64,000 bases of DNA from Apophysomyces variabilis (lineage: Eukaryota > Mucoromycota > Mucoromycetes > Mucorales > Mucoraceae): assembly GCA_002749535.1 (NCBI GenBank), contig MZZL01000400.1, positions 310,001 through 374,000 of the forward strand, in the 5' to 3' direction. The translations under genes and the position numbers were made by a program. Each line of letters starts with the position of its first letter. Position 1 is the stretch's first letter. A model generated the notes under the pieces. The model was not told where the DNA came from and ran no database searches. It was given only the letters and a program-made list of their open reading frames with translations. Below, one piece after another: positions 1 through 11,868 of this stretch.

Positions 1-125
1 CCTGGTGCAGTTCGGCATGGCACTGACATGAGACAGCCCTCACGTTCCCACACGCCACCCCCGCACCAGCGCGCCGCGCTTGCCCTTGCGCGCCACCTCG
101 AGCCACCCAGCTCCCAAACCCAACC

Positions 126-1334
126 ACAACACTTGAAAATTATGAGGAACACAGTAAATCACTAGGCTACCGTTGGAACCCTTCCAAGTGTGTTATTGTA
201 CATAACTCACGAGAACGGGCTCATCCACGCCCTCGCCTGGCCATATATGATGTGGATCTCCCGGCAGAGCCCTTTTTCAAGTATCTGGGCATCCCATGGG
301 CGCCTGGCGGAATTATGGACGTGGCTCGTTTGATTCAACACAATACAAGGAAAGCTATTGCCAGCATGCATATTCTCAGTAGCATCGGCTTCAATCCGTC
401 TGGTTTTCCCCGACTCCTTGGAACTCGACTGTATAAGCAATTCTTGCGACCCATCCTTGAATATGGCATGACTATTCAACCAGTGACCGGGACACAAATC
501 AAGCTATTGGAAACCACACAAGACAATTGCCTGAGACGTCTATATGGCGGACGCAGTCGCTCGTCGACTGCTGTTATCTGCCACTTAGGTAATGTTCCTG
601 CCATGTCCTCTCGGGTTCCTATCCTACAAACAAAGTTCCTAGTTCGGGCACAACACCTTCCCGATGATGCCCTTCTCACCTTTCTCCTCCTTCGCATCAA
701 CCGTTCCCGCCTCTCTCGCTGGTCTCAACTGAAAAAGAATCCCCTCTGGCACCGACTCCCTCCCTCCACCTCGGCAGTGGATGCTAAGTTGCTTCGCAAC
801 CAAATACGCTTCTTTCTTCACGACCGTTTTTGGAACAATTATACAGGCTCAAAAATGATATTGTTAAAAGCCTGTCGGCCTCGTATAGGGATTGACCCCA
901 TCCTATGGATACCGATGACTCGACACGAACGCAGCCGATGTATCCGCTGGCGACTCGGGTGGATGCCTTCTGGCAAGCCTTAGCCTTGTGGAAACTTCCC
1001 TGAACAAGCCCAGCTCTCCCGTGCCCACGTGATATCTTGTCTGCAGTGTCATAGTAAACTGAACGTACCCGTTGTCGTCGTTGGCCCCCTCTCTTACACC
1101 CTAAACCAGCTTTCCGCCCGCCCACCTCAATCGCAACAACAAATACTTCACTGGCGACGCATATGGCCCACCCTCTCCTCCATACTGCTCGACATAGACC
1201 GCCTCTGCCGCCCACCGGATGACATAACCCCTGAATTCTCAACAACTAGCCCTTTTCTACAATGGATATCAAAGCCTCCAAATGCACCACTGGCATTCCT
1301 CCCCACCAACTCTTTCCTTGACTCCTCCTCTTAA
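126..1334 (+). pseudogene. 3' part of a LINE-type (non-LTR) reverse transcriptase, broken
   Basis: Reading frame starting about 126 gives the RT thumb region of a LINE ORF2: the motif GYRWNPSKC, then YLGIPW near 286-303, a basic R-P-ILEYG segment, and a C-terminal tail. The frame is open to a TAG at 981-983 and then continues in the SAME frame to a TAA at 1332-1334. The part after the TAG carries a CysHis cluster (C-x2-C-x-H around 1040-1055) like the terminal zinc knuckle of fungal LINEs. So one nonsense codon separates two halves of one protein. The palm domain with the YxDD motif is missing upstream, because the sequence before about 120 does not continue the homology. This is a 5'-truncated or rearranged dead copy. 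No endonuclease domain is visible. Family assignment is by motif recognition only. Confidence 0.75.
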
Positions 1335-1600
1335 CACTCTCCACTCTTTCCCCATCTCTCCATGTTATCCATTGTTGCTGCCCTAGTCCTCTTACTTATA
1401 TCACTATTCCTTTCTCTCCTCATTTTTTGCCCTTCAGAGCCCAAGGGATTTTTTAGTTCTTTCTTCTCTTTAGTCTTCTCTACTTCTTTTTTCGATCTAG
1501 CTAGAGCAGATAGGCCGAATGGCGCAGGTGCTCATTGGCATTCTAATAAAATACAATTTTCAACTGAACGATTTACTGTATTAGCAGGACGATATGGCCT
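1335..1600 (+). repeat. Probable LINE 3' UTR and tail
   Basis: The pyrimidine-rich stretch after the RT stop runs into an AATAAAA tract near 1546-1552, the kind of A-rich 3' end left by target-primed insertion. No target-site duplication could be paired because the 5' end is not in hand. Boundary is inferred. Confidence 0.4.
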
Positions 1601-3791
1601 GTAGCAAGAAGTAGTGTTAACGTTATATGAAAACATCAATAAAAGAATTCAGAAAAAAAATTTAGTATACTACAGACATAACTGTTTTTGGTTTAAAGAG
1701 AATTTGTATGCAATTGCAACAAATGGGGAGTGAATGAGGTACTTGCGTTTATGCGACCATGACGAATGTCCAGTCTAATCAAAAACAGATCATACATAGA
1801 TTAGTATAGATCCGGGTTGCATCTCTAGCTTGTACGTGCTGTACTTCCTTTTTATTAAAGAAGAAAAACGAAAGCAATCCAATTGAGTCTGTTTTATGCA
1901 ATGTGGAATCGGATTGCATCTTCGTCTAATGAGAGTCGAAATGCTGAATGTTGTATAAAAGCAATTTTTAGCATCGGTTTACGTAAACACAAAACAGAAA
2001 CAGAAAGATAATGGAATACATCACTTTTGTTCCTGGAAAGTACGCATAAACCGACCGGTTTATGCATAGTGAAACTTAAAAACCATAGGCACCTGTAACG
2101 CGGCAACCATATACAATACGTAGCACTGTCCATCAAGTTTTATAACTTTTCCCCCCTTCTGCACGTCATAAAAAACTAATTTTTATATGGTGTACCTTTT
2201 GCTTAAGGTCAGGTAACGTGCTGGTCAATTGCAAAACAGCAACAAGTCGCATTGGGATCATTCAAGTACTTTTTAGTCGTAATTATTTGCACAAACAACA
2301 TTTGCACATGAGAAAACATGCCGTTTTACACCATCTTTATTAAAAGGGGTTTATTTATAAAACCCATTTTGTTCTGGTTTACAAACTGTCTTTTTCTGGT
2401 TTTTTACAGTTTGCACCTACATGTCGTACCACGGAGGGCTGCATAATCCTCGCGCACGCTGTTACTACAGCGAGCCAATCATATAGCGGTATAGCGTCGA
2501 TGCAGTAGAAGTAAGCAAACCGGATGCCGTTACATCTTTAATCCAGTAAAACCATTCGTTATAAAGCAGAAATGTATCACTGATATCCATCATCATACAC
2601 CAGACGAGAAAAAAGCAGTAGTACTGAAATAGCGGTTAAAGGCTCAGCATCTTGATCTGGATTAGCACTTCATTTCCGTTTCATTTGCGCATCACGTACT
2701 ACCATACGCAAAGTACGCATTAAACATGGCATTCTCATAAATATATACGCAATATAGAAAGAATAGTTAAAAGTTTTGCACTATCCTGTAGTCGCGACTG
2801 CTTATACAGCTGTAAGTACTATTGCGCTGACATAGTGCCGCAACAGAGTGCTCGAGGATGAAAGAAATCGAAGCCACGCTTCTACTGCACATAGTCTAAA
2901 CCTTGCTAAGATCTAAGATAAGGACAACAATGACTTATCATGTGTTTGCTACTATACAACATTGTTCACTCAAAAAATGAAAAATGGAATAGAACGACAA
3001 GAATCGGTGGATTCATCCATATTACTGTATTCTCGCAATTTACATTACGTGGGGGAAGGTTCAGTTAAGGATCATATGTGAACTGGCGGATGACCTATTA
3101 TGGTAGCATGGATAGGCTTCCGATCGTCAATGGATTGACCACAAATGTTGCATAGTTCATGCTTATAACACTTGTCAATTTAGACGTCTAATCATTCCAT
3201 CCATATGTGGCACATTATTGGAACCATGGCTCTGCTTCTTCATACAATGCCTCCTATCTTCTTGGAATTATTTTTGGGGCAGCTTGCTTCATGACGCTGA
3301 ATGACAACAATTTCCCTATTTCCGCTATTGCTCCAACATTAGCACATCATACCATGACGTGTCCTTCCATTGATAAGACGATGTGTGGTCAGCTTTTATC
3401 GTTTCTTTTGGCTTTGTCTCGGACTGCATCTTCAATTATCTGATCTATTGATACGTCCATCAAAACAACGTATGACATAAACTTGATAAGTCAAAGTGCA
3501 CAGACATAAGAAAGTTTATTTAATTGCATGATTCCCAGCATGGTAGACCGATTTTGCAAGCATGAAATCATACGAATATGGAATGACATGCTGGACTCTC
3601 AACAGAAGGTAATTTCCTACTACTACAAGACTTATTGTTTATTAACATAGTATATTCCAGGAAACGCACAGAAGTTTGAAACAAAAGTATGTACAAAGCA
3701 CGCCAATATTGGATGTGGTTATTATTATGCAGGATTTATCCTCATAACACAATAGATCTTGAACAACATACTTGGGACATCTCTCATTGAA
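1601..3791. other. AT-rich intergenic DNA without a recognisable gene
   Basis: No reading frame here looks conserved. On the minus strand at about 3340-3470 a short, protein-like but frameshifted stretch (DQIIEDAVRDKAKRND, then a shifted frame with SSYQWKDTSWYD) may be a scrap of an old coding sequence, perhaps a transposase; I cannot name it. Confidence 0.5.
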
Positions 3792-3793
3792 TA

Positions 3794-3823
3794 TAGTAAG
3801 CGCGCGATAAAGTTATGCTCGAT
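3794..3823 (+). repeat. Left terminal inverted repeat of the pogo element
   Basis: Pairs with 5978-6007. Core AGTAAGCGCGCGATAAA is identical at both ends; the following bases differ at a few sites. TA target duplication lies immediately outside. Confidence 0.85.
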
Positions 3824-3966
3824 AAATTTATATTCTCGATAAACTTATACAATTTAGTATGACCGATTTGGTTCAGGCTTTAATATAACAGATTCGATAA
3901 ATCTTTAACTTATACGGTTTGCCATGACATATAATTGCTCTAATATTTTAGCCGGTCTATATTTGT

Positions 3967-5676
3967 CTATAATTCCTGTGTATGGTTTCCATTTTCAGTA
4001 AAGTAATCACTAATTGAGGTCTGTTTTGTTGCATCCATTGTCCATTGGAGCTCTCGGAGCTTTTTGGACAACAGAACATCCAATTCCGCATCCAAATTGC
4101 ATCCAAGGTCCAAGCTATTGCGCAGCTCTTGAATAAGCGCCTTTTGCTCCGCTATTGTTTTGCTCACAATTTTGGCAATGTGAGAGCTTCATCATCGTCA
4201 TCAGTATCTTCGTGAGAAATATTTCGATACGAAGATGCCATTTCTATCAAAAGATCCTCCGAGAACGTTTCATGGCAAAAGATATCTTCGTCATTAGGAA
4301 GTAACATAACCGATTCTGCTGCCACTCCATTGGCATGTATCACACGCAGGCTCTCACTAATTTCTTCCATGATTTCTCTGTTTTCCTCTCCTTCCTCAAT
4401 GATATTATCTGATTCGCCTGCCATTAAACCTGTTTTGTTGAAACAATTGACGATAGTCTCTTTTTTAACACGATTCCAGGCTGTTTGACAGTACTGCATA
4501 GCGGCCAGCTGATCAAGCTTATAGACGTTTTCTCTTTCACCCTTGACAGAGAATCGCAGGGCTGCAATTCTGTACTGGATTGCTCTAAAGAAGTATTAAG
4601 ATTGGTCAAATATTACCAAATTTTAGCTACCTGTAGTAGGATTTGAAAGATTTAATAATGCCTTGGTCTAATGGCTGTAGTCTGGAGGTAGTGTTGGGAG
4701 GAAGCAAACATATCTCGATGTTTTTCAGTTCTTGCGTCAATTTATGAGAAGATGCATTGTCGACCAACAGTAAGACCTTCTCTCCTTTGTGAACCCTGCC
4801 GAGCACCAAATCAAGTCTTCGCATGACCTTGCGGAATATCATGCTATCCATCCAAGCCTTTGAATTCCAATAGTATTCGCATCCATGGTCTTGTCCTGGG
4901 CTTAAGTCAATGGCAATTGTTTATATACTTTGGATTATACCTGTCTTTCCCTTAAAGCATCTAGGCTTTTCAGTTTTTCCAATAAAAAATGGAGGTAGAC
5001 GATGAGAGTCTTCAGCATTTGCAACTAGCACAACTGTCAGACGTCTCTTATCTTGTTTCAAACCAGCAATAGGCTCTTTGGAGATAGTTTGAGTTGGCAC
5101 TTGACTGAAGAAAAGACCAGTTTCATCAAGATTGTAAACCCGAGAAGCACTATAACCACGGATCTTTTCCTTGATTGCTGCTATCATTTCTTGTATACTT
5201 TCGTTTTCAAGATCGACAGACCCAGCCGCACCATGAATACTATGGCTATGAAAGCCATACCGTCTTTCAAAATTTGTCATCCAACCATCAGAAAAACTGA
5301 ATTTACTGATATCGATCCCCATTTTCCTCGAAAAGTTTAAGGCTTGCCCCTTTATGACGCTGCGGTTGATGGGGATTTTGTTTTCTGCAGCCTGATCAAT
5401 CCACATAGCTAAAGATTTCTCTAACTCAGGGAAAGCAGGGATTCTTTGCCTCTTGGAATTCAGCTGGATTTTGTCCATTTCTTCGTATGATGCTCTCTTC
5501 TTAAGGATAGTAGAAATGGCTGCCTGGGTTGGGATCTTGTTCAACTTAAAAGTTTCATATGCCCATTCGGCCACTTCTTTCTGAGATCTTTTTGTTTCCT
5601 CTGCGTAGTGACATATTTCCAATCTTTGAGCGTTTGAGAGCGTCGCCTTTTTTTGAGCTTGTCTTGTGTTATGCAT
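3967..5676 (-). pseudogene. pogo-type transposase (CENP-B HTH + DDE_1), one frameshift near the C-terminus
   Basis: Exon 1 (5676-4941) encodes a psq/CENP-B N-terminal HTH (about residues 14-65), a Tc5/CENP-B-type second HTH (about 70-140, ending near FERRYGF) and the first catalytic Asp in YNLDETGLFF. A 45-nt intron (4940-4896, GTATAA..CCCAG) joins to exon 2 (4895-4631) with LLLVDNASSHK (second Asp) and LQPLDQGII (third Asp), so the DDD triad is complete. A 46-nt intron (4630-4585) leads to exon 3. Reading runs to a TGA at about 4164, but the shifted frame continues from about 4180 for some 65 more residues to 3967, so a single indel separates the acidic tail from the last coiled segment. That frameshift may or may not abolish activity, since the catalytic core lies before it. 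Confidence 0.88.
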
Positions 5677-5977
5677 TCTGCTAAATGTGAGTTTATGGGG
5701 TAAAAAAATACTTCAGTAACCATGTATTTATTATGGATCGACTTTCTTTATCTTCTCGGATCAATTCAGACAATAGCACTACTCTAATCAGCCATGTATC
5801 TACACTTATATCGATAGGCAATAACTTTTTAGCACGTTGATAAGTACAGATGCTATTTCCTATCATCTCTCTGATCTGATTAGTAGCTGCTCTTATTAAC
5901 TCATACTACTAGCCAATAGGTGCATATTACAAGCTGCGGATGTTTAATTTAATAAAATTTATGCGTTTCTGCTTGAC

Positions 5978-6007
5978 GGCGAGTATAATTTTATCGCGCG
6001 CTTACTG
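5978..6007 (-). repeat. Right terminal inverted repeat of the pogo element
   Basis: Reverse complement of the left end (3794-3823), ending in CAGT. TA at 6008-6009 is the target duplication. Confidence 0.85.
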
Positions 6008-6009
6008 TA

Positions 6010-6736
6010 CTGTGTTCTGGTCAATTGGTGCAGGTATCCGTCTCTGAATGCAAAGGAAACATATGCTTCCGGACATTAATGACAGCTTGAAACATCGGGT
6101 GCTTTCGATGAAATCCGACAAAGCGGTAATACAACAAACCAGACAAAATGCTACTATGATTCCTAACTTTGACCATTTTATAGTCTCAACACACAGGCAA
6201 GAAAAACATCCCCTATTGGGTTGTGGGTGGGTTGGGGTTCTTGTGCTGGATGTAGCATTCCCAGATGTTTCTTTTTTGGGCCCACGCCTATCACAGATTT
6301 CGTGCGGCGTGGGCTCCCAGCCGATTGCTAAGATACCCTTTGGGGCTAAGTGAAAAGACATGAAGCATATCCTTACATTTCCTAACCACAAGTTATATTT
6401 CACGCTACTCGAACGAGTTTTGTGTCCACTGGAGCATCAAATTCATGCAAGTAAGATGTACTGCCTGCATAACTCATTCGCTAATAACGCATATCGTTTT
6501 ATTCTTTAGCGAAAAGTTGGTCCTTTAATAAACGCAAAACTTATTATAGAGTAGAGTAAAGTATGATTCAATAAATAATAGTTAAAAAGAGCATCTTAGC
6601 AGCAAATTCTTTTTTCATGCAGATTAATTAAACCAGGCGGGATGACACAGCCAGGCGGCGAGATGTCACAAGTCACGTTGCCGGAACTTGAGCTTCAAGC
6701 TCCTTTGCTAAGTGCTCGTTTCCCAGCAAAGCACCA
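6010..6736. other. Intergenic/promoter region upstream of VPS18 with a GC-rich hairpin
   Basis: No supported gene. A GC-rich inverted repeat lies at 6277-6288 / 6306-6319 (TGGGCCCACGCC paired with GGCGTGGGCTCCCA, one bulged base, 17-nt loop) in otherwise AT-rich DNA. It could be a fragment of a small transposon or a regulatory palindrome. Confidence 0.4.
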
Positions 6737-9700
6737 ATGTCATTGTTCGACGACTTCCTCGAATCAACTGAGGCAGGTCACAGCCATCAGACGACGGCAC
6801 AAATATATACCAATGCTTACACAGCTGAGGATCGATACATACCAACGTCAGAGAACGCCAACATAGTGCGGGTAATTTCAACTCATTTCCGCCCAAGCTG
6901 TCTCATTAATCTCTACTGCTTCAGCGGGAAACAGGATACGTTTCGACCGGTCTTAAGAAGTCGGAATCATCAATATTTTCGCTTGACTATGTGCAGTTTC
7001 AGCCACCTGCCAATATTGTAGATATGTCGGTCGCTAACAATATCTTGGTGGTTGCTCTGGACACTTTCCAAATCTTGCGTATCGATCTGGATAATTCACT
7101 AGAAGTTGAAGGTATTGCTGGAAGCCATCTCTGTAACTATTAAACTAAGGGTGTGCGCGCGTAGCAATTGAAATTGTTCGAAAATCGGGTGATAGCAAGA
7201 TTACGAAGATATTTTTCGATCCGAGTGGTCGACATTTAATTATCACTACGGATAATGGAGACAATTATTATCTTTATCAAAAATGGAGGAGAGCAAAGCA
7301 ACTCTCGAAGCTGAAGGTATAGGCGTCATGTTCTTTTATCCCGTGCTGACCTATATCTTAGGGTATAACCATTGCATCAGTTGCATGGAATAAACAAGCG
7401 ACTATGGCCGAACCTTCAACCAGAGAAATATTGATCGGGACAAAGAGTGGTCTTATTTATGAGACTTGCCTTGAGCCAACAGATGAATTTTTTCGCCGTG
7501 AGGAAAAATATCTTAAGCAAGTGTATTCCATTCATGAACCTACAATGCCAATCACTGGACTTCATTTTGAGCAATTCCCAGGGGATAAACGAAAATTCTT
7601 TGTTTTAGTTACTACTCCGACCCGGATGTACCAGTTTATCGGCCTTATAGGTCCATCCAGTGATAACCAATCTCCTAGTGGCGTTATGGATATACCAGAA
7701 CGAGGGGAGACGACCCTGTTTGAACGACTGTTTTCAGCATACAATGTGAATCCAGGTAACTCGATAGCACTTCCAAGGATGGATCGTTAATAACCTGCAT
7801 GAAGAATTCCAAGAACTTCCAGGACAATTATCTTACAGCCAGATACATCTTTTTAGTCGTTTCAATGAATTGCATCAGCAAACTGTAACACATACATTTG
7901 CATGGCTTACAGGTAGGGATAGTCTTTGTGGGGAGAAAAGCACAGTATTCTGGACAATCGTTTGAAGGTCCCGGGATTTACTACGGCAATTTTTCTTTTG
8001 GAACACAAAATATGAAGGAAAATGTTATCGATAATTCGCAACTGCTACAGTATGGTCTGCTACATGTCTGGAATCAGTGATACGACATTAATATCCATGA
8101 ATTGCAAATAGATATCCGGTGACTACATCAGATAATGGTTTGGGGCAGGATGTGGCCGAGGTTCCTATCCGAATCGCCGTAACAGAGTTCCATTTTATCT
8201 TATTATACCGTAATCGGGTACAAGCTATATGCCACCTGAATGACAAACTCGTGTACGAAGAAATAGTGCCTCTCGTAAGTTCCGCGCAGTGATACGATTT
8301 TTAATTCTTAATGTCGAAGTGAAGAATAGAAATGAAGTGATTCAAGGTCTGGCAGTGGATGATACCAGAAAGACATATTGGATATACACAAATAGCTGCG
8401 TATACGAGCTGTTAGTCCAGAATGAAGATCGCGATGTATGGAAATTATATTTATTAAGGAAGCAATACGATACCGCTTTGCGATATTGCCGGGAGCTAGC
8501 ACAAAGAGACAAAGTATTCACAGCACAAGCAAGGGATTGTTTCCAACAACAACGATACCAGATGAGCGCTAAATATTTTGCAGAAAGCTCAGTTCCATTT
8601 GAGGAGGTCGCGCTCAAATTTGTACAGAGCAAAGAACGAGATGCTTTGCGCATTTATTTAACAAGCAAAGTGGATCATTTGCGGAAGAACGTGAGTATTC
8701 TTACTGATGGATTCATCCCACTGATTTTGTAAATAGGATCGTACACAGAAAACAATCATATGTATGTGGCTAGTCGAGATCTATTTAGCCAAGTTAAATG
8801 AGCTTGAGGATCTGGTATCTTCATCTCATAACACGTCAACTGGCGCATCGAGGATTCTAGACGGAAATGCACTCGATTCGTCGGCATATTTTCGTAAACA
8901 ACAAGAGGACGTCAAAGAAGAATTCAAGACATTCCTGGAGACATATAATGAGCACTTACATAAACCCACAACATATAGACTTATAACGAGTCATGGTCGA
9001 AATTCGGAAATGTTATATTATGCATCTCTTATTGGGGACTTTGACAAAGTAATTAGCCATTGGATCACAGAAAAGAACTGGAGCAAAGCATTGGAAGCAC
9101 TGAGCAAACAGGTACGGTGGCGTTGCAAACAAACTTGTATATAACAAGAAATTAGGCCAACTCTGACACATTTTACAAATTCTCTCCTTTACTTATGGAA
9201 AACATGCCGTATGAGACTGTCAATGCTTGGATAAAGCAACAAAATCTAAACGCAAGGTTACTGATTCCTGCATTGTTGCGGTACGATCATTCGGCGATAG
9301 CTGATAAGAGTCTTCAGGTACGTGTGCAACCCGTTTTGTCATATACTCTAAGTAGAAATATTATATAGAATCAGGCTATCCGCTACCTATCATACGTAGT
9401 AGGCTCTTTGGGCAACACCGATCCTGCCATACATAATTTTCTGCTGACTCTTTACGCCACACAGCCGACACCAGATGAAACTGCTCTTTTAACGTTCTTA
9501 CGAAATGAGGTAAGATAGGCTTTTATTATATGTCTAAGAGTGTAACGCTATTTAGGGCCGTGAAATGCACTACAATCTTGATTATGCACTTCGATTATGC
9601 AATCAGAACAATCGAGTACAAAGCTGTGTGCATATATACAGCCAAATGGGGTTGTACGAGGAAGCAGTGAATCTTGCACTCAAGGTATTCACAAAACCAT

Positions 9701-10720
9701 CTGGAATATTAACATTTATCTGGTTTATACAGCACGACGATACAGAGCTTGCTCTTGCGAACGCGGATAAGCCTGAAGATGATGATGCGTTGCGAAAAAG
9801 ACTCTGGCTGAGCATAGCAAAGTACATTGTCCAGCAAAAGAGAGATATTCAGACGTAAGTAAAAATTCAATTAGTTATTCATTGCGCCGTTTAACCAAGA
9901 ATTTAGAGCAATGAGTTTCTTAAAGCAAACGGACTTGTTGAAAATCGAAGATATTCTCCCTTTTTTTCCCGATTTTGTCCTCATTAATGACTTTAAGGTA
10001 GATACACGTTATTGCTACACACACTATTAACGTTATTATTAGAGTGAAATCTGCAATGCTTTGGAAGAATATAATATCCACATCGACGAACTGAAAACAG
10101 AAATGGACGAAGCCACTAAAAGTGCTGATAATATTCGATTGGATATCCGAGAGCTAAAGAGCAGGTAAGTCCGATACAATGGACACTTAGCGCGGTTGAT
10201 ACCAGCCTACAGCTTATAGATTCGCGGTTGTCAAGGCTGTCGAAAAATGCTGTATATGCAACTTTCCGTTACTCACACGTCAGTTCTACGTGTTCCCGTG
10301 TCAGCACGCATTTCACGCGGATTGTCTTCTAAATAAGGTACAGCATTGCCTTTTTTCCTCATTGGCAATTAAGATGTGCTATAACAGGCTACCAAATACC
10401 TACCGACCCGTCAAATTCGCCGTTTAGCGGATCTGCAGGAACAGCTGTCCAGTGAGATTCAGTCTCGAGAACGTCTGAATTTAACAAAAGCTGAAAGTGG
10501 CAATGCTCGGCCGGTGATACTTCCAGGTGATGCTACTGATGCCAATAAGGATCTGGATGAGATCAAGATAATGGTGGCGCGCACGGAGAGACTCAAAGAA
10601 GAACTTGATGATATTGTAGCTAACGAATGTCCGCTCTGTGGGGAATTCATGATCGACTCAATTGGTCAGCCCTTCATAGCGGACGAAGAATTGGATATGG
10701 CGTTAAGTTGGGCAATATGA
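6737..10720 (+). CDS. VPS18: Vacuolar sorting protein VPS18 (CORVET/HOPS core subunit), 17 exons
   Basis: The spliced product is 1059 aa. It begins MSLFDDFLE, has an N-terminal beta-propeller-like half (to about residue 450), then an alpha-solenoid clathrin-repeat half, a coiled segment, and a C-terminal RING: CCICNFPLLTR and FPCQHAFHADC near residues 918-945, with the distal CPLCGEFMIDSIG near 1030. DRTQKTIICMWLVEIYLAKLN is the characteristic Pep3/VPS18 solenoid signature. VPS18 is a shared subunit of HOPS and CORVET, tethering complexes for vacuole/endosome fusion, and its RING contacts VPS11/VPS41. Exons: 6737-6871, 6925-7111, 7165-7316, 7362-7755, 7805-7912, 7968-8049, 8112-8274, 8325-8690, 8737-9111, 9156-9317, 9369-9509, 9556-9684, 9733-9854, 9907-9997, 10043-10164, 10220-10337, 10388-10720. 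The total is exactly 1060 codons. The exon 7/8 junction is the least certain. Confidence 0.93.
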
Positions 10721-10942
10721 TAAAACACGATTGAATAAGCATTCATATACCTGTATTTTTCCTTCCCTGATCACTGTATGCCTCGCGTGATAAGACCATC
10801 AGATCCCTTCTCATTAATTCGACCATGTAATGGCCTTAATATGATTGGATAATCTTGCTAGGTCGGTTTCTCAAATCATACTAAGAACGAACAGGCCAGA
10901 GCAGTAGCCTACTACTCTTGTTGCTTTATAATTTACAACGCC

Positions 10943-11695
10943 ATGGTAAGCATAATGGGAAATCGAGTACGTGGCTTACCTGGAATAGGCCAACGCTTCG
11001 TCTAAGAAGATTGCGGCTGCAAACACGCGCATCCTTGCTAATCTACGAAAAGGTTTTGGAGTTGTTAATGTGAGTAGGGATGTTGTTCGCTGCTCCTATG
11101 TCGCTCTGACTGATGCATCCTTTGAAGATTATCTATGTTCTATGGCGCGTCGTATATCATTGGTCGTCGTTTACAACTTCCCAGTTTCTGCTTTACGCAA
11201 CGACAGCTGGCTTGTCTTTCCTACTTTATAATGTCTTATGGTCTTCCGGCCATCCTACCTACGAAGTCACAGGAGCCCTACGTTCGAGCGGTGACGATCT
11301 GAACGCTGAGGGACTAACAGCGTAAGTATATAAGGCAGTCATAGTGAACCTATAGTACTAACACAGTTCATTGAAGTTATATGTTTGATATCATTTACAT
11401 TACATGGTTTACGCATATTACAACAGCCTTTATCTCGAATAAGTTTTGGTATACCTACCTAGTAGTAAGTGTTTTTTTGTTTCGTTTCGTTTTGTTCACA
11501 CACCGGTCTTTAATAATAATATCATAGATACCTGCCTACGCTGCGTATAAGATCTTACCAATGGTACTGCCATATCTTTCGAGTGGAGCCACTGGCGACA
11601 TACCGGAAGGACAAGGATCTGATGGGAAGTCCAAACGTCAGGCAAAACTTGAGAAAAGAGCGAACAAGGGTCAAGTCAAATATGTGTCGCGATAA
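10943..11695 (+). CDS. SND2: SND2/TMEM208-like ER membrane protein (SRP-independent targeting)
   Basis: Five exons (10943-10945, 10989-11069, 11128-11321, 11377-11464, 11528-11695) give 177 aa. The N-terminus MANASSKKIAAANTRILANL, two or three hydrophobic spans, and the basic tail KRQAKLEKRANKGQVKY are typical of the TMEM208/SND2 family (DUF788). Family members sit in the ER membrane and act in the SRP-independent route for tail-anchored and internal-signal proteins. Exon 1 is only the ATG: the start codon is followed directly by GTAAGC, and a 43-nt intron precedes the Ala codon. Intron 3 has a canonical TACTAAC branch site. The gene lies 222 bp after VPS18 on the same strand. Confidence 0.87.
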
Positions 11696-11868
11696 CCCGA
11701 TTTAAGACTCTTGTCCTCTTTCCTTGTTTTTACTTCTTTACTGATTAAATGCTCAAACAGTCTTTTTCTCACGCCGTGTGTACTTTTTGACGGTCTATGT
11801 CGATTCTGTGGTGTTGTAAGCATTATCCTTTAATCAATGTTAATCTACATCTAAATACTTCTTCTTCA

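Larger units (their letters stand above)
3794..6007 (-). mobile_element. pogo/Tigger-type DNA transposon, almost complete (2.2 kb)
   Basis: Both ends carry matching terminal inverted repeats. The left end reads TAGTAAGCGCGCGATAAA and the right end, reverse-complemented, reads CAGTAAGCGCGCGATAAA. The match extends to about 30 bp with a few differences. The element is flanked by TA on both sides (3792-3793 and 6008-6009), the classical target duplication of the Tc1/mariner superfamily, and the right TIR starts with CAG as is usual for pogo/Tigger. Inside lies one minus-strand transposase gene with two short introns. The left TIR has one changed terminal base (T for C). Near-intact ends and open frames suggest a fairly young copy. 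Confidence 0.9.

Noticed and set aside
5053..5340. Plus-strand open frame of 95 codons
   Set aside because: It is the complement of the transposase HTH/DDE coding exon.
6002..6403. A 133-codon open frame on the minus strand between the pogo element and VPS18
   Set aside because: It starts outside and ends inside the transposon's terminal repeat, has no domain, and is explained by the GC-rich hairpin region.
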